64,000 bases of DNA from assembly GCF_010119245.1 (NCBI RefSeq), contig NZ_WNKG01000006.1, forward strand, positions 62,001-126,000, in the 5' to 3' direction. The position numbers and the translations under genes were made by a program. Numbering within the stretch: the stretch's first letter is position 1; the number at the start of each line of letters is the position of its first letter. Positions 27,154 through 37,374 of the stretch are shown piece by piece. The stretch is from Cyclobacterium salsum (GTDB taxonomy: Bacteria > Bacteroidota > Bacteroidia > Cytophagales > Cyclobacteriaceae). The notes below the pieces were generated by a model, which saw only the letters and a program-made list of their open reading frames with translations, searched no databases and had not been told where the DNA came from.

Positions 27154-27693
27154 TATTTCGGTGGATTTGCGCAAGTTAATCCGAGGTTGATTTCCAATCA
27201 TTAGGGTTACGTTTATACAAAGTCTCTTTTACGCTAATGCAGGGATATACCAACAAAACGTTTTTATTTTTTCAATGGTTACCCTAAATTATATCTTTCT
27301 TAGGAATATTTCATTTTCCGGACGATATTATTACCCATTGCCCTCCCGATCTGGCAAGGACAGGAGAACCTTCTGTATGCAATGTGCTGTCTATTGATCC
27401 ATGCTAAATCCCGAAATGCCAGGTAACGGGATTCTGGTGTCTGTTGTCTCAAAAGTAAACGTTTGAAGACGTACATCCTCTCCCCCAAACCCTTTAACGC
27501 TTCATTGCGGAAGTTTATATATTTTATCAAACAAAGAAACCTAGCTACTGGTTAATTCTACAGTTAAATTTAAGCGATTTATTTAGAACTATTTAAAATA
27601 AGAGCATTGATTGTGGTTTGATTGTTTACTATTGAATCCAAATGTAAATTTGGATCGAATAATTTAGATCAGACCGTAATAACGAAAAATTCT
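27154..27693. other. 540-base non-coding region between divergent type IX cargo and sdhC
   Basis: Holds the sdh promoter (27622-27652). A minus-strand frame at 27300-27530 (76 codons) has no recognisable domain and is not annotated. On the plus strand AATCCCG (27407-27413) pairs with CGGGATT (27427-27433), and CCAG inside that loop (27419-27422) can pair with CTGG (27434-27437), which would make a small H-type pseudoknot. No tRNA, tmRNA or SRP RNA hallmarks seen. Confidence 0.5.
27622..27652 (+). promoter_or_regulatory. Predicted Bacteroidota-type promoter of sdhCAB
   Basis: TTG (27622-27624), a 20-base spacer and TAAATTTG (27645-27652) match the established consensus TTG-N17-23-TAnnTTTG. 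It lies about 40 bases upstream of the sdhC ATG at 27694 and supports that start over the in-frame TTG at 27622, which is part of the promoter. Confidence 0.6.
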
Positions 27694-28377
27694 ATGAGTT
27701 GGGTATCCAAAACCTTGAATAGTACACTTGGCAAGAAATTATTAATGGCCCTTACCGGCTTATTCCTTATTTTGTTTTTGGTGGTTCACTTAGCCGGAAA
27801 CCTGCAATTACTTCTTCCAGACGATGGGAAAGCCTTTAATATTTACGCAGAAACAATGGCTTCCAACCCGTTGATCCGGGTGGTAGGGATTTTGAATTTT
27901 GGCTTTATCGCGTTACATGCTATCTATTCTGCCATCTTGACCCGACATAATAAAAAATCAAGGCCAGTGGGATATGCGGTTACAAACGCCTCTGCTAATA
28001 GCGGCTGGAGTTCCAGAAATATGGGTATTTTGGGAACCCTCATTCTCATATTTATTTTGGTACACCTACGAGGTTTTTGGTATGAGTTTAAGTTTGGTGA
28101 AATTCCATATGTGACGTATGACGGCGTGACTTACAAAGATGGTTACACGATAGTTGCGGCTGCCTTTGAAAACATTTTGTATGTTATTTTTTATGTGGTA
28201 AGTATGGGCGTATTAGCTTTTCATTTATCTCATGGGTTTGCCAGTGCCTTCCAGACGCTTGGCATTAATCACAGCAAGTACACTCCCTTCATCAAGAAAT
28301 TGGGATTGGGGTTTGCCATTATTGTTCCGGCGTTATTTGCACTAATACCTATCATCATGTTTTTACAAAACAATTAA
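27694..28377 (+). CDS. sdhC: Succinate dehydrogenase/fumarate reductase cytochrome b subunit
   Basis: 227 residues from ATG 27694. Five membrane helices (about 17-40, 60-80, 105-125, 155-180, 200-222) with histidines in LVVHLAGN, FIALHAIY, LVHLRGFW and LAFHLSHGF placed to bind two haems, as in the single-subunit diheme anchors of the Bacteroidota/Wolinella type (no separate SdhD). Anchors the flavoprotein and iron-sulfur subunits encoded next and passes electrons to menaquinone. First gene of sdhCAB. Confidence 0.94.
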   Translation: MSWVSKTLNSTLGKKLLMALTGLFLILFLVVHLAGNLQLLLPDDGKAFNIYAETMASNPLIRVVGILNFGFIALHAIYSAILTRHNKKSRPVGYAVTNASANSGWSSRNMGILGTLILIFILVHLRGFWYEFKFGEIPYVTYDGVTYKDGYTIVAAAFENILYVIFYVVSMGVLAFHLSHGFASAFQTLGINHSKYTPFIKKLGLGFAIIVPALFALIPIIMFLQNN

Positions 28378-28423
28378 GGTGACTAAAAAATTGAAATTAA
28401 AGGGAATTTAAATTTGAATATTA

Positions 28424-30358
28424 ATGAAGCTTAATTCAAAAATACCCAGTGGTTCTTTGGCCGAAAAATGGACGAGTCATAAATTCAATGTAAAATTGGT
28501 CAATCCAGCCAATAAGCGAAAATACGAAATAATTGTCGTTGGAACGGGTTTGGCGGGAGCTTCTGCAGCGGCCTCATTAGCCGAATTGGGATACAATGTG
28601 AAAGCGTTTTGTTTTCAGGATAGTCCCAGGAGAGCCCACTCTATTGCAGCCCAGGGCGGGATTAATGCAGCCAAAAATTATCAAAATGACGGAGATTCGG
28701 TTTTTCGTTTGTTTTATGACACGATTAAGGGAGGAGACTACCGCTCCAGAGAAGCAAATGTGTATCGGCTTGCGCAAGTATCGGTAAATATTATTGATCA
28801 ATGCGTGGCTCAGGGGGTTCCCTTTGCCAGGGAATATGGCGGCTTATTGGCCAACAGGTCCTTTGGTGGTGCTCAGGTATCCCGGACCTTTTATGCCCGA
28901 GGCCAAACCGGACAGCAATTGCTTCTGGGAGCCTATTCCGCATTGAGCAGGCAGGTCGCCAACGGAAAGGTAAAGCTATACCCAAGAACAGAGATGATGG
29001 ACGTGGTAGTAGTGGATGGTAAGGCCAGGGGTATTGTGACCCGTAACCTTATTACCGGAGCCATTGAATCTCACAGTGCCCATGCAGTGTTGCTATGCAC
29101 CGGTGGGTATGGAAATGTTTTTTTCTTATCTACCAACGCGATGGGTTCAAACGTCACTGCCGCCTGGCGTGCACACAAAAAGGGAGCCTTTTTTAGCAAT
29201 CCATGTTACACGCAAATCCACCCGACCTGTATCCCCGTGTCCGGAGATCACCAATCCAAATTGACATTGATGTCCGAGTCTTTGAGAAACGACGGAAGGG
29301 TTTGGGTTCCTAAAACCGTTGAGGTAGCAGAAAAGCTGCGGAAAAGAGAAATGGCACCAAAGGATATCAAAGAGGAGGATCGGGATTATTACCTGGAAAC
29401 AAAATATCCTTCTTTCGGAAACCTGGTTCCCAGAGATGTGGCTTCCCGAAACGCGAAGCATGTCTGTGATGACGGTAGGGGAGTAAATGAGACGGGTGAG
29501 GCGGTATTTCTGGATTTTAGAGACGCTATCTTGAGAGACGGAGAAGATGCCGTAAGAGGGAAGTATGGTAATCTATTCGATATGTACCAACAAATTACCG
29601 GAGAAAACCCCTATAAAACGCCCATGATGATTTACCCGGCGGTCCATTATACCATGGGCGGGCTATGGGTAGATTATAACCTGATGACCACCGTTCCGGG
29701 CCTGTATGCCTTGGGTGAAGCGAATTTTTCAGACCACGGTGCCAATCGTTTGGGAGCATCTGCCTTGATGCAGGGATTGGCGGATGGTTATTTCGTAGCC
29801 CCCTACACCGTTGGTGATTACATCGCAGGATTGTCCTATGATAAGGTACCGGAAGACCATCCGGAATTCCAAAAAGCGGAAGAAGAGGTAAAATCCAGAG
29901 TGAAGCAACTCTTGGAGATCAATGGGAGTAAAACAGTGGATCACTTCCACAAGAAATTGGGGAAAATCATGTGGAATCACTGTGGGATGGCTAGAAATGC
30001 GGCCGGCCTGACGAAAGCCAAAGAAATGATCCGGGCTCTGAAAGAAGAATTCTGGTCCGATGTAAACGTACTGGGAACCGGGGAAGAATTAAATCTCTCG
30101 TTGGAGAAAGCTCATCGGGTAGCCGATTTTCTGGAATTGGGAGAATTAATGGTAGACGATGCCTTGCACCGAAACGAATCTTGTGGTGGTCACTTCAGGG
30201 ACGAATACCAAACTCCGGAAGGGGAAGCTTTGAGGGACGACGAAAACTTTGCCTATGTAGCTGCCTGGGAATATTTGGGAGAGGGTAAAGACGAAGCACT
30301 TCATAAAGAAGCGCTGGTATTCGAAAATGTCAAACTTACCCAACGAAGCTATAAATAA
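28424..30358 (+). CDS. sdhA: Succinate dehydrogenase/fumarate reductase flavoprotein subunit
   Basis: 644 residues. FAD-binding [19 protein letters not shown] near residue 38, [13 protein letters not shown] containing the His that covalently holds [13 protein letters not shown] and the substrate Arg region [16 protein letters not shown]. Oxidises succinate to fumarate in the TCA cycle. Gap of 46 bases after sdhC with another TAAATTTG element (28409-28416), possibly a minor internal promoter. Full length for the Bacteroidota form. Confidence 0.97.
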   Translation: MKLNSKIPSGSLAEKWTSHKFNVKLVNPANKRKYEIIVVGTGLAGASAAASLAELGYNVKAFCFQDSPRRAHSIAAQGGINAAKNYQNDGDSVFRLFYDTIKGGDYRSREANVYRLAQVSVNIIDQCVAQGVPFAREYGGLLANRSFGGAQVSRTFYARGQTGQQLLLGAYSALSRQVANGKVKLYPRTEMMDVVVVDGKARGIVTRNLITGAIESHSAHAVLLCTGGYGNVFFLSTNAMGSNVTAAWRAHKKGAFFSNPCYTQIHPTCIPVSGDHQSKLTLMSESLRNDGRVWVPKTVEVAEKLRKREMAPKDIKEEDRDYYLETKYPSFGNLVPRDVASRNAKHVCDDGRGVNETGEAVFLDFRDAILRDGEDAVRGKYGNLFDMYQQITGENPYKTPMMIYPAVHYTMGGLWVDYNLMTTVPGLYALGEANFSDHGANRLGASALMQGLADGYFVAPYTVGDYIAGLSYDKVPEDHPEFQKAEEEVKSRVKQLLEINGSKTVDHFHKKLGKIMWNHCGMARNAAGLTKAKEMIRALKEEFWSDVNVLGTGEELNLSLEKAHRVADFLELGELMVDDALHRNESCGGHFRDEYQTPEGEALRDDENFAYVAAWEYLGEGKDEALHKEALVFENVKLTQRSYK

Positions 30359-30387
30359 TTCATTGAACCTAAAAAATTCATTACAAC

Positions 30388-31137
30388 ATGAATCTAACGT
30401 TAAAAGTGTGGAGACAGAAAAACACCTCTGACAAAGGTGCTTTTAAAACATATAAAATTAGTGGTATTTCGGCAGATATGTCCTTTTTGGAGATGTTGGA
30501 TGTGCTGAACGAAGATCTTTCCGGCAAGGGAGAAGATCCGGTTCATTTTGATCATGACTGCCGGGAGGGAATCTGCGGTATGTGTTCCTTGTACATAAAC
30601 GGGCAACCACATGGCCCCCAGCAGACGACCACTTGCCAATTGCATATGCGTTCTTTTAAAGATGGAGAAACCATTACGATTGAACCCTGGAGAGCCAGTG
30701 CGTTTCCGATCGTAAAAGACCTGGTGGTGGACAGAAGTGCCTTTGACCGGATTATTCAATCGGGCGGCTACGTTTCGGTGAATACCGGGGGGGTGCCGGA
30801 TGCGAACGAAATTCCGATACCAAAGGTAATTGCGGACGAATCGTTTGATTCGGCTACCTGTATCGGATGTGGTGCTTGCGTGGCGGCTTGTAAAAATGCT
30901 TCTGCCATGCTTTTCGTATCTGCCAAGATTTCCCAACTGGCCTTATTGCCTCAAGGGAAGGTGGAAAAAAGAGGACGTGCTGAAAAAATGGTGGCACAGA
31001 TGGATGCAGAAGGTTTTGGTGCCTGTACCAACACGGGAGCATGTTCGGCTGAGTGTCCTAAGGAAATTAAGCAAAGTAATATTGCACGAATGAACAGGGA
31101 ATATTTCTCCGCTTCTGTAAGCACAGAAGAAGTGTGA
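30388..31137 (+). CDS. sdhB: Succinate dehydrogenase/fumarate reductase iron-sulfur subunit
   Basis: 249 residues. 2Fe-2S ligands Cys58, Cys63, Cys66 and Cys83 ([10 protein letters not shown] and TTCQLH), then the 4Fe-4S/3Fe-4S motifs [11 protein letters not shown] and the later [12 protein letters not shown]. Transfers electrons from the flavoprotein to the cytochrome b subunit. Last gene of the operon, followed by a terminator 20 bases downstream. Confidence 0.97.
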   Translation: MNLTLKVWRQKNTSDKGAFKTYKISGISADMSFLEMLDVLNEDLSGKGEDPVHFDHDCREGICGMCSLYINGQPHGPQQTTTCQLHMRSFKDGETITIEPWRASAFPIVKDLVVDRSAFDRIIQSGGYVSVNTGGVPDANEIPIPKVIADESFDSATCIGCGACVAACKNASAMLFVSAKISQLALLPQGKVEKRGRAEKMVAQMDAEGFGACTNTGACSAECPKEIKQSNIARMNREYFSASVSTEEV

Positions 31138-31156
31138 GATTCTCAGATAAAAACTT

Positions 31157-31186
31157 AAAAAGACCGGGTAACCGGTCTTTTTTTTT
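31157..31186 (+). terminator. Rho-independent terminator of sdhCAB
   Basis: AGACCGG (31161-31167) and CCGGTCT (31172-31178) form a stem with a GTAA tetraloop, flanked by A and T runs that extend it, ending in nine T. Confidence 0.92.
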
Positions 31187-31301
31187 ATTCACTTTCCAAT
31201 GACAATTGCTTTTCCCAATCGTCAAACATGAGCAAAAGATTAGGAATTTTCAGTTTTTATTACATTAATGGGAAGCAATTTCTTGACTTAACCAGTAAAA
31301 A

Positions 31302-32726
31302 ATGGCTTTAGTAGATTTATCCATCTTTATCATTTACATGATATTAATGCTTGGAGTAGGCTTTTACTTCATGCGAAAAAATACCGGTCAGGATGATTAT
31401 TACGTGGGGGGAAGAAACATCGGGAGCTGGCACATTGGTCTTTCGGTAGTAGCCACGGATGTAGGAGGTGGCTTTTCGGTAGGTCTGGGTGGTTTGGGTT
31501 TTTTGATGGGACTTTCAGGCAGTTGGATGCTGTTCACCGGCCTTTTGGGTGCCTGGATGGCAGCGGTTCTTCTAATCCCCAGAGTTCGGGCCGACCCCGC
31601 ATTTAAAAACTTTTATACACTCCCACAGATTTTCCAATACTTGTTTGATAGAAAAGTGGGTGTGGTAGCCGCGGTGATCAGTTTTGCCGGGTATTTGGGT
31701 TTTACTTCATCACAACTGCTGGCAGGTGCCAAACTGGCAGCTGGAACATTTAAACCCCTGGATTTGGATCTTGCCCTGCTGATCATGGGGATCATTGCAG
31801 TGGTGTATACGGTGCTGGGAGGACTTAAGGCGGTAATTTACACGGATACGGTACAATGGATCGTATTGATGATGGGATTTATCTTTATTGGGCTGCCGGT
31901 ATCTTATTTTCACGTAGGAGGGTGGGAGGCCATTCGTGACACGCTGCCAGCAGAATACTTCTCACTGACAAATTTGCGCTGGCAGGATCTGGCTAATTGG
32001 GGAATTACCATCTTACCGATTTGGTTTGTGGGAATGACGCTCTACCAGCGGATTTTTGCCAGCACGGATGTGAAATCTGCCAAAAAAGCCTGGTTTATCG
32101 CGGGCTTATTTGAATGGCCCATCATGGCTTTTATGGGCGTTTCCCTGGGACTATTGGCCAAAGTAGCCTTCGAACAAGGGCTTATTGCAGTGAGTCAGGA
32201 AAACCTGGACCCGGAAATGGGCCTTCCCATTTTGTTGAGTACGGTGCTTCCTCCCGGGATTATGGGTTTGATGATGTCGGCTTATTTTTCCGCCGTTCTT
32301 TCAACAGCGGACTCCTGTCTGATGGCTGCGTCCGGAAACCTCACCACCGATATTTTTGGCAGGTACCTGAAGACTAAGAAGGATGGGTTTGTGATGCGCA
32401 TAAGTCAGTTGTTTACCCTTTTAATTGGTATTGTGGCGCTGATCATTGCCATACAGATGACAAACGTGCTAGAGTTGATGCTTTATTCTTATGCCTTTAT
32501 GGTGTCCGGGCTGTTGGTGCCCATCATTGCAGGGTTGTTTTGGAATATGCGCTCTCCACTGGCAGCGATTTCATCCATGATCCTCGGTGGCGGAACCACT
32601 GCGGTTCTCTCCATGTTAAACCTGGAACTGCCATTAGGTCTGGATCCCAACTTTTTTGGAGTTTTAGCATCTTTAGCAGTGTTTTTGCTTATTTATAGGT
32701 TAGAAAAAAATGAAAAGATAAACTAA
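31302..32726 (+). CDS. Sodium:solute symporter (SSS family)
   Basis: 474 residues with about 13 membrane helices. The early DDYYVGGRNIGSWHIGLSV segment and the VATDVGGG and AGYLGFTSSQL stretches are typical of SSS transporters, which couple solute uptake to Na+. Substrate cannot be read from the sequence. GNAT and racemase genes follow after 14 and then 1 base, so an amino acid or amino-acid derivative is a reasonable guess (inference). Confidence 0.9.
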   Translation: MALVDLSIFIIYMILMLGVGFYFMRKNTGQDDYYVGGRNIGSWHIGLSVVATDVGGGFSVGLGGLGFLMGLSGSWMLFTGLLGAWMAAVLLIPRVRADPAFKNFYTLPQIFQYLFDRKVGVVAAVISFAGYLGFTSSQLLAGAKLAAGTFKPLDLDLALLIMGIIAVVYTVLGGLKAVIYTDTVQWIVLMMGFIFIGLPVSYFHVGGWEAIRDTLPAEYFSLTNLRWQDLANWGITILPIWFVGMTLYQRIFASTDVKSAKKAWFIAGLFEWPIMAFMGVSLGLLAKVAFEQGLIAVSQENLDPEMGLPILLSTVLPPGIMGLMMSAYFSAVLSTADSCLMAASGNLTTDIFGRYLKTKKDGFVMRISQLFTLLIGIVALIIAIQMTNVLELMLYSYAFMVSGLLVPIIAGLFWNMRSPLAAISSMILGGGTTAVLSMLNLELPLGLDPNFFGVLASLAVFLLIYRLEKNEKIN

Positions 32727-32740
32727 ACGCGATCGGATAA

Positions 32741-33181
32741 ATGTCTACAATAGAAACACTTTCAGCAGCAGATCATGCCACGGCTTCACAAAAGCACGAA
32801 GTAGCCGATTTTTTGTTTCAACACCTGGATCAATACGGAGATCCGAAAGAGGATATCATGCGTTGTCTGGATTATGCATTGGATCAGTCGGATGAAAAAG
32901 GAGGTTTTGCAGTCCTGGCAAGGGAGGATGGTAAGATAGTGGGAACGGCCGTGTTAAATCGGACCGGAATGGCAGGCTATATACCGGAAAATATTCTGGT
33001 GTACATTGCCGTAGATGCCTCCCAAAGAGGAAAAGGGTTGGGCAAAAAACTCATGAAAAGGGCCATTGATATGGCCGAGGGAGACATTGCCCTTCACGTG
33101 GAGCCGGATAATCCGGCTAGAATACTGTACGAAAAACTGGGGTTTACTAATAAATACCTGGAAATGAGACTGAAAAAATAA
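32741..33181 (+). CDS. GNAT family N-acetyltransferase
   Basis: 146 residues. Acetyl-CoA pyrophosphate loop in VDASQRGKGLGKKLM (motif A), then LHVEPDNPARILYEKLGF (motif B), the standard order for GNATs. Cytoplasmic. The gene is sandwiched between a symporter and an amino-acid racemase with near-zero spacing, suggesting it acetylates the imported amino acid or the racemase product; no direct evidence for the substrate. Confidence 0.9.
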   Translation: MSTIETLSAADHATASQKHEVADFLFQHLDQYGDPKEDIMRCLDYALDQSDEKGGFAVLAREDGKIVGTAVLNRTGMAGYIPENILVYIAVDASQRGKGLGKKLMKRAIDMAEGDIALHVEPDNPARILYEKLGFTNKYLEMRLKK

Positions 33182-33182
33182 T

Positions 33183-34253
33183 ATGGCTTTCTTAAACCTT
33201 TATCGTAATAAACTTAAAGAGAATTTTGATTTCCTGAAAAAGGAATTTGACACCAATGAGGTATCGTGGGGAGTGGTTTCGAAAGTTCTCTGCGGCAACC
33301 GTAAATACATTAAGGAGTTGATAGACATGGGAGCAGACGAAATTCATGATTCCCGGATCAGTAATTTGGCAAAGGTAAAGGAAATCAATCCCGAGGTTCA
33401 AACCGTCTACATCAAGCCTCCGTCCAAGCGAAACTTGGCGGATATGGTCAAGTATGCGGATGTCAGCCTAAATAGTGAGCTAAATACCATCCGGTGGATA
33501 AGTGAGGAAGCCGTTAAGCAAAATAAAAAGCATAAGATCATTATTATGGTGGAAACAGGCGACCTCCGGGAGGGCGTCATGGGAGATCACCTGATAGACT
33601 TTTATGCCAAAGTATTTGAACTGCCCAATCTGGAAATTATTGGTTTGGGCACCAATCTTAATTGCCTGAACGGAGTGATGCCCTCTGCTGATAAATTGAT
33701 CCAATTGTCCTTGTACAAACAGATTATTGAATTGAAATTCAATAAAAAGATTCCCTGGGTGTCAGCAGGTACTTCTGTTACCATTCCGCTCATGCTTCAC
33801 AAACAGCTGCCAAAGGGCGTTAATCATTTTCGCGTGGGGGAAACCCTGTATTTTGGAGTAGACCTTTTCGAGGAAAAAACCATCGAAGGCATGAATCCGG
33901 ATGTTTTTGAACTTTTTGCGGAGATTATCGAAATGCAGGAGAAACCCTTGTTACCTTCCGGAAATCTGGCGAACAATCCGCAAGGTGAAACGGTAGATAT
34001 TGATGAGTCGCTGTATGGAAAATCTTCGTTTAGAGCCATTTTGGATTTGGGTCTACTAGACGTGGATCCCAAGTACATGATTGCCGATGACGGCGAATTT
34101 GAAATATTGGGAGCGAGTTCGGATATGCTTATCATCAACCTGGGAGAAAATCCGGAAAAATACAAGGTAGGTGATTTAATCAAATTCCGACTTAAATACA
34201 TGGGAGCGTTGGCCATTCTTAACTCCAGCTACATCGAAAAACGGGTGGTTTGA
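33183..34253 (+). CDS. Alanine/ornithine racemase-family PLP enzyme
   Basis: 356 residues. An alanine-racemase N-terminal type PLP barrel: the Schiff-base Lys is Lys34 in VVSKVLCGN, HDSRISNLAKV follows, and the phosphate-cup region reads FRVGETLYFG. It resembles the ornithine-racemase/YhfX-like group rather than Alr (no C-terminal Alr catalytic Tyr domain of normal type). One base after the GNAT stop. Likely converts an L- to D-amino acid or the reverse; specificity cannot be read. Confidence 0.87.
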   Translation: MAFLNLYRNKLKENFDFLKKEFDTNEVSWGVVSKVLCGNRKYIKELIDMGADEIHDSRISNLAKVKEINPEVQTVYIKPPSKRNLADMVKYADVSLNSELNTIRWISEEAVKQNKKHKIIIMVETGDLREGVMGDHLIDFYAKVFELPNLEIIGLGTNLNCLNGVMPSADKLIQLSLYKQIIELKFNKKIPWVSAGTSVTIPLMLHKQLPKGVNHFRVGETLYFGVDLFEEKTIEGMNPDVFELFAEIIEMQEKPLLPSGNLANNPQGETVDIDESLYGKSSFRAILDLGLLDVDPKYMIADDGEFEILGASSDMLIINLGENPEKYKVGDLIKFRLKYMGALAILNSSYIEKRVV

Positions 34254-34398
34254 CCTAATTGGGGAGGAATACGACTTTCCGAAATAGGGTCCGGAGATCG
34301 TATTTCGACAACTCAGAAGAAAGGCTTTCTTAGGGTCGGCTCTTTTTGGCATAAAATTGGTTTACTATGCTATTGAACAAACCAACTTTATACCAATC

Positions 34399-34998
34399 AT
34401 GAGAAAAATAGGAATCATAATGATCATAGCCGTACTTGGTCTGCAAGTACATGGAATGGCACAAACCAGCCAAAAAATGGATTCGGGTTTCGGAATACGT
34501 GGCGGTGCCAGCTTTTTTAACTGGGGTGGCGAGGATATCACTGGTAATGATTACACCAACCGCACGGGGTTTCATGCCGGTGTATATGGCAACAGTTTCA
34601 TTGGGGATCGATTTTCTGTAGAGCCAGGCTTGTATTATTCCGTGAAGGGAACGCAGAATGACGACATGGTTAATTCCAGAGCAGTATTGAATTACCTGGA
34701 TGCGCCTATATTGTTTCGGCTTTATGCCACTGACGGCGTTAATTTGTTTTTAGGGCCACAGGCATCGTTACTGCTAGGTTCCTCTTTTGAGGCAGATGCG
34801 CTCGGGAATACCTATGGCTGGGAAACCGATGCAATCAATGACTTTGATGCAGGAGTGGTCGTCGGGCTAGGTTACAATCCCCCAAAAGGACTGAATTTTC
34901 AGGCAAGTTATGATTTTGGGTTAGTGCCGGTATTTGAAGATTCGGATGCCAATGTATATAACAGGGGGTTTAAAGTAAGTGTAGGAATCAGTTTTTAA
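34399..34998 (+). CDS. Outer-membrane beta-barrel protein (porin-like family)
   Basis: 199 residues from ATG 34399, which begins a signal peptide (IGIIMIIAVLGLQVHGMAQ). The mature part has the alternating amphipathic strands and Gly/aromatic-rich pattern of the small PorT-like 8-stranded barrels (FGIRGGASFFNW, GFHAGVYGN, final GFKVSVGISF). Ends with aromatic Phe as expected for BAM substrates. Function unknown; separate from the upstream racemase operon by 145 bases. Confidence 0.85.
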   Translation: MRKIGIIMIIAVLGLQVHGMAQTSQKMDSGFGIRGGASFFNWGGEDITGNDYTNRTGFHAGVYGNSFIGDRFSVEPGLYYSVKGTQNDDMVNSRAVLNYLDAPILFRLYATDGVNLFLGPQASLLLGSSFEADALGNTYGWETDAINDFDAGVVVGLGYNPPKGLNFQASYDFGLVPVFEDSDANVYNRGFKVSVGISF

Positions 34999-35029
34999 TC
35001 CCCAGACAAAGCTAAGGGAGGGCTTGCAG

Positions 35030-35911
35030 TTACAGGTTTTGAATGTGCTGGATGTCCTCCATTTTGTAAACGGGCGTACCCCCGGAATAGGTGGCAACGA
35101 GAGCACCCAATGCACAGGCGAAGTCCAATATCTTTTCGGGAGAATCATTCGCCAGGTATTTGTACACGAAGCCAGCCAGAAAGGCATCTCCTGCACCTAC
35201 CGTATCCTTAACCGTAACGGGATACCCCGGATGGCTGATAATTTCTCCGTCCTGATAAAGGGCAGCCCCTTTACTGCCCAATGTGATGCAAATTAGTTCA
35301 AAATCAAAAAGCTCATTTAATTTTTCCAATGCGGCCTCCATTTTGCTGGGAAGGTCATAGAAATCAGCCAAAAGGGTAAGTTCGTCTTCATTGATCTTCA
35401 ATACGTCGGCCTTCGTTAACAAATGCTCGATTAAATCGGCAGTATAGAAAGGCGGCCTTAAGTTTATGTCCACAATTTTTAGGGCTGGGGTTTCCAGCAA
35501 TTTATCAAGGGTGGCTTTACTTTCCTCCCCTCTTGCAGCAAGGGTGCCGAATATAAAAGCGTCGGCATTTTTCACCCCCTTCTCCATGCTTTCGGTCCAT
35601 TGAATGTAGTCCCAGGCAGCAGGCTTTACGATTTCGTACCGAATGTTTTCCTTGTCCTGATCGTTCACGACTACGGTTCCTGTGGGGTGGACAGGGTCTT
35701 TCTGAATAAAGCGATCCGAGAGCCCGAAATCCTTAACAAAGCTGATCAATTTATTTCCAAGCTTGTCATCACCAATTCTAGAAATCATTTCCACGGTCAT
35801 TCCTAAATGGTGTAATTGGAGGGCTACGTTCATGGGAGCTCCTCCGGCGATACTTTCTTTTGGAAAAATATCCCACAGCATTTCTCCGAAACAGATAATT
35901 TTTTTAGGCAT
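35030..35911 (-). CDS. PfkB-family sugar kinase (probable fructokinase)
   Basis: 293 residues. Substrate-binding GGAPMNVALQLHHLG near residue 22 and the C-terminal PfkB signature DTVGAGDAFLAGF, with Asp as catalytic base. Family members phosphorylate fructose, ribose or related sugars. Its start overlaps the end of the MFS sugar porter gene by 8 bases, so the pair forms an uptake-and-phosphorylation unit. GGAPMN is typical of fructokinases, which supports fructose as substrate without proving it. Confidence 0.88.
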   Translation of the reverse strand: MPKKIICFGEMLWDIFPKESIAGGAPMNVALQLHHLGMTVEMISRIGDDKLGNKLISFVKDFGLSDRFIQKDPVHPTGTVVVNDQDKENIRYEIVKPAAWDYIQWTESMEKGVKNADAFIFGTLAARGEESKATLDKLLETPALKIVDINLRPPFYTADLIEHLLTKADVLKINEDELTLLADFYDLPSKMEAALEKLNELFDFELICITLGSKGAALYQDGEIISHPGYPVTVKDTVGAGDAFLAGFVYKYLANDSPEKILDFACALGALVATYSGGTPVYKMEDIQHIQNL

Positions 35912-37247
35912 TTTCTTTACTAAATTCTTGTTGAATTTCTTCCAGGGATCTGCCTTTGGTTTCAGGCATTTTAAATTGCACCCACAATAGCTGCAATACC
36001 ATCATCAGGGCAAAGAAACCAAAGATGATTACCGGGCCAAATTGGTTGGCAAAGAATGGAAATACATTGGCAATTAGGGCAGCAAGAATCCAATGGGTAA
36101 AACATCCGATGGATTGGCCATAAGCTCGTATTTCATTGGGAAAGATTTCGGAGATAAATACCCAGATTACTGCACCTTGTCCGATGGCATGAGAGGCGAT
36201 AAACATAAAAACAAAGATTGGCAAATAACTACTATTTATTTGACCACCTGAAAATGAATACGCGATCAAACACAAGGAAATGATGTATCCGACGGATCCT
36301 GTGTACATCAATTTTTTACGACCGATCCGATCAATTAAAAATAAACCCAGCATGGTCGCCACCATATTAACTGCACCGATACCTACGGTGGAAAGCAAGG
36401 CACTTTCGGCACTAATACCGGCCATTTCAAATATCCTGGGGGCAAAATAAATGATGGCGTTGATCCCTGATAGCTGATTGAACATCGCAATGAAGATCGC
36501 TAGTAAGGTTATTTTTAGGTATTTAGCATGAAACAAGGCAGAAAAACTCACTTTTAGCCTATTGAGCTTTTTCTCTTCCAGCGCTAGCCGAATGGCTTCT
36601 GAAACCCCTTCCGGATCCGTGCGTTTCAAAATCCGCTCGGCGTTTTCAAAGTCATCCCTTTTAGCAATTAACCAACGGGGACTCAGTGGTACCTTTAATA
36701 CCAACAAGGTATAGATGAGAGCTGGAATGGCTTCCACACCCAACATCCAGCGCCAGCTATCTACTGCTATGCTTATATCAATCAGGTAATTAGAAAAATA
36801 AGCTACCAGAATACCAAAAACCAAATTAAATTGAAACAGGGCCACCAGCTGACCTCGATTTTTTGCCGGTGATATTTCACTGATGTACATCGGGGCTACT
36901 ACCGAAGAAGCTCCCACCCCTATGCCTCCGATGAAACGGAATACCATAAAAGAATAGACTTCCGGTGCCAGTGCGGAACCGAGGGCAGAAATGAAGTACA
37001 AGACACCAATACCTATCAACGATGATTTTCGCCCGTAACGATCGGCAGGAATGCCTCCAAATAAAGCACCGATCACCGTGCCGTACAGGGCAATGGCCAC
37101 CGCCATGCCATGGCTCCAGTCACTCAGTGCCCAAACTTCCTGAATCTGTCTTTCAGCACCTGAAATAACGGCGGTATCAAAACCGAATAAAAATCCTCCC
37201 AATGCCGCAACAACGGAAAGAAATAGTACATAACTGTTGATTTTCAT
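35904..37247 (-). CDS. MFS sugar porter (SLC2-like)
   Basis: 447 residues, 12 membrane helices. Sugar-porter marks: GFDTAVISGAE in helix 1, DRYGRK between helices 2 and 3, RFIGGIGVGASSVVAPMYISEISP in helix 4, PLSPRWL, QLSGINAIIYFAP in helix 7 and PETKGRSLEEI at the end. Imports a monosaccharide by proton symport. It precedes and overlaps the PfkB kinase gene. Confidence 0.94.
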   Translation of the reverse strand: MKINSYVLFLSVVAALGGFLFGFDTAVISGAERQIQEVWALSDWSHGMAVAIALYGTVIGALFGGIPADRYGRKSSLIGIGVLYFISALGSALAPEVYSFMVFRFIGGIGVGASSVVAPMYISEISPAKNRGQLVALFQFNLVFGILVAYFSNYLIDISIAVDSWRWMLGVEAIPALIYTLLVLKVPLSPRWLIAKRDDFENAERILKRTDPEGVSEAIRLALEEKKLNRLKVSFSALFHAKYLKITLLAIFIAMFNQLSGINAIIYFAPRIFEMAGISAESALLSTVGIGAVNMVATMLGLFLIDRIGRKKLMYTGSVGYIISLCLIAYSFSGGQINSSYLPIFVFMFIASHAIGQGAVIWVFISEIFPNEIRAYGQSIGCFTHWILAALIANVFPFFANQFGPVIIFGFFALMMVLQLLWVQFKMPETKGRSLEEIQQEFSKENA

Positions 37248-37374
37248 AAAGTAATTACTAACGATAATAACTTTTAAATCTAAACAGATATGTGCTTTTT
37301 AAAAAGAGAAAACAGAATTTATCTCGAAATAGAAAACAAAAAGAGAAGCTGGTCAGTATTGCTGCCGCTGGTTT

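Noticed and set aside
27300-27530. Minus-strand frame of 76 codons
   Set aside because: No signal, domain or RBS-like context; overlaps a possible RNA structure.
27622-27693. Upstream 24-codon extension of sdhC from a TTG
   Set aside because: The region is occupied by a consensus promoter and SdhC homologues start at the ATG at 27694.
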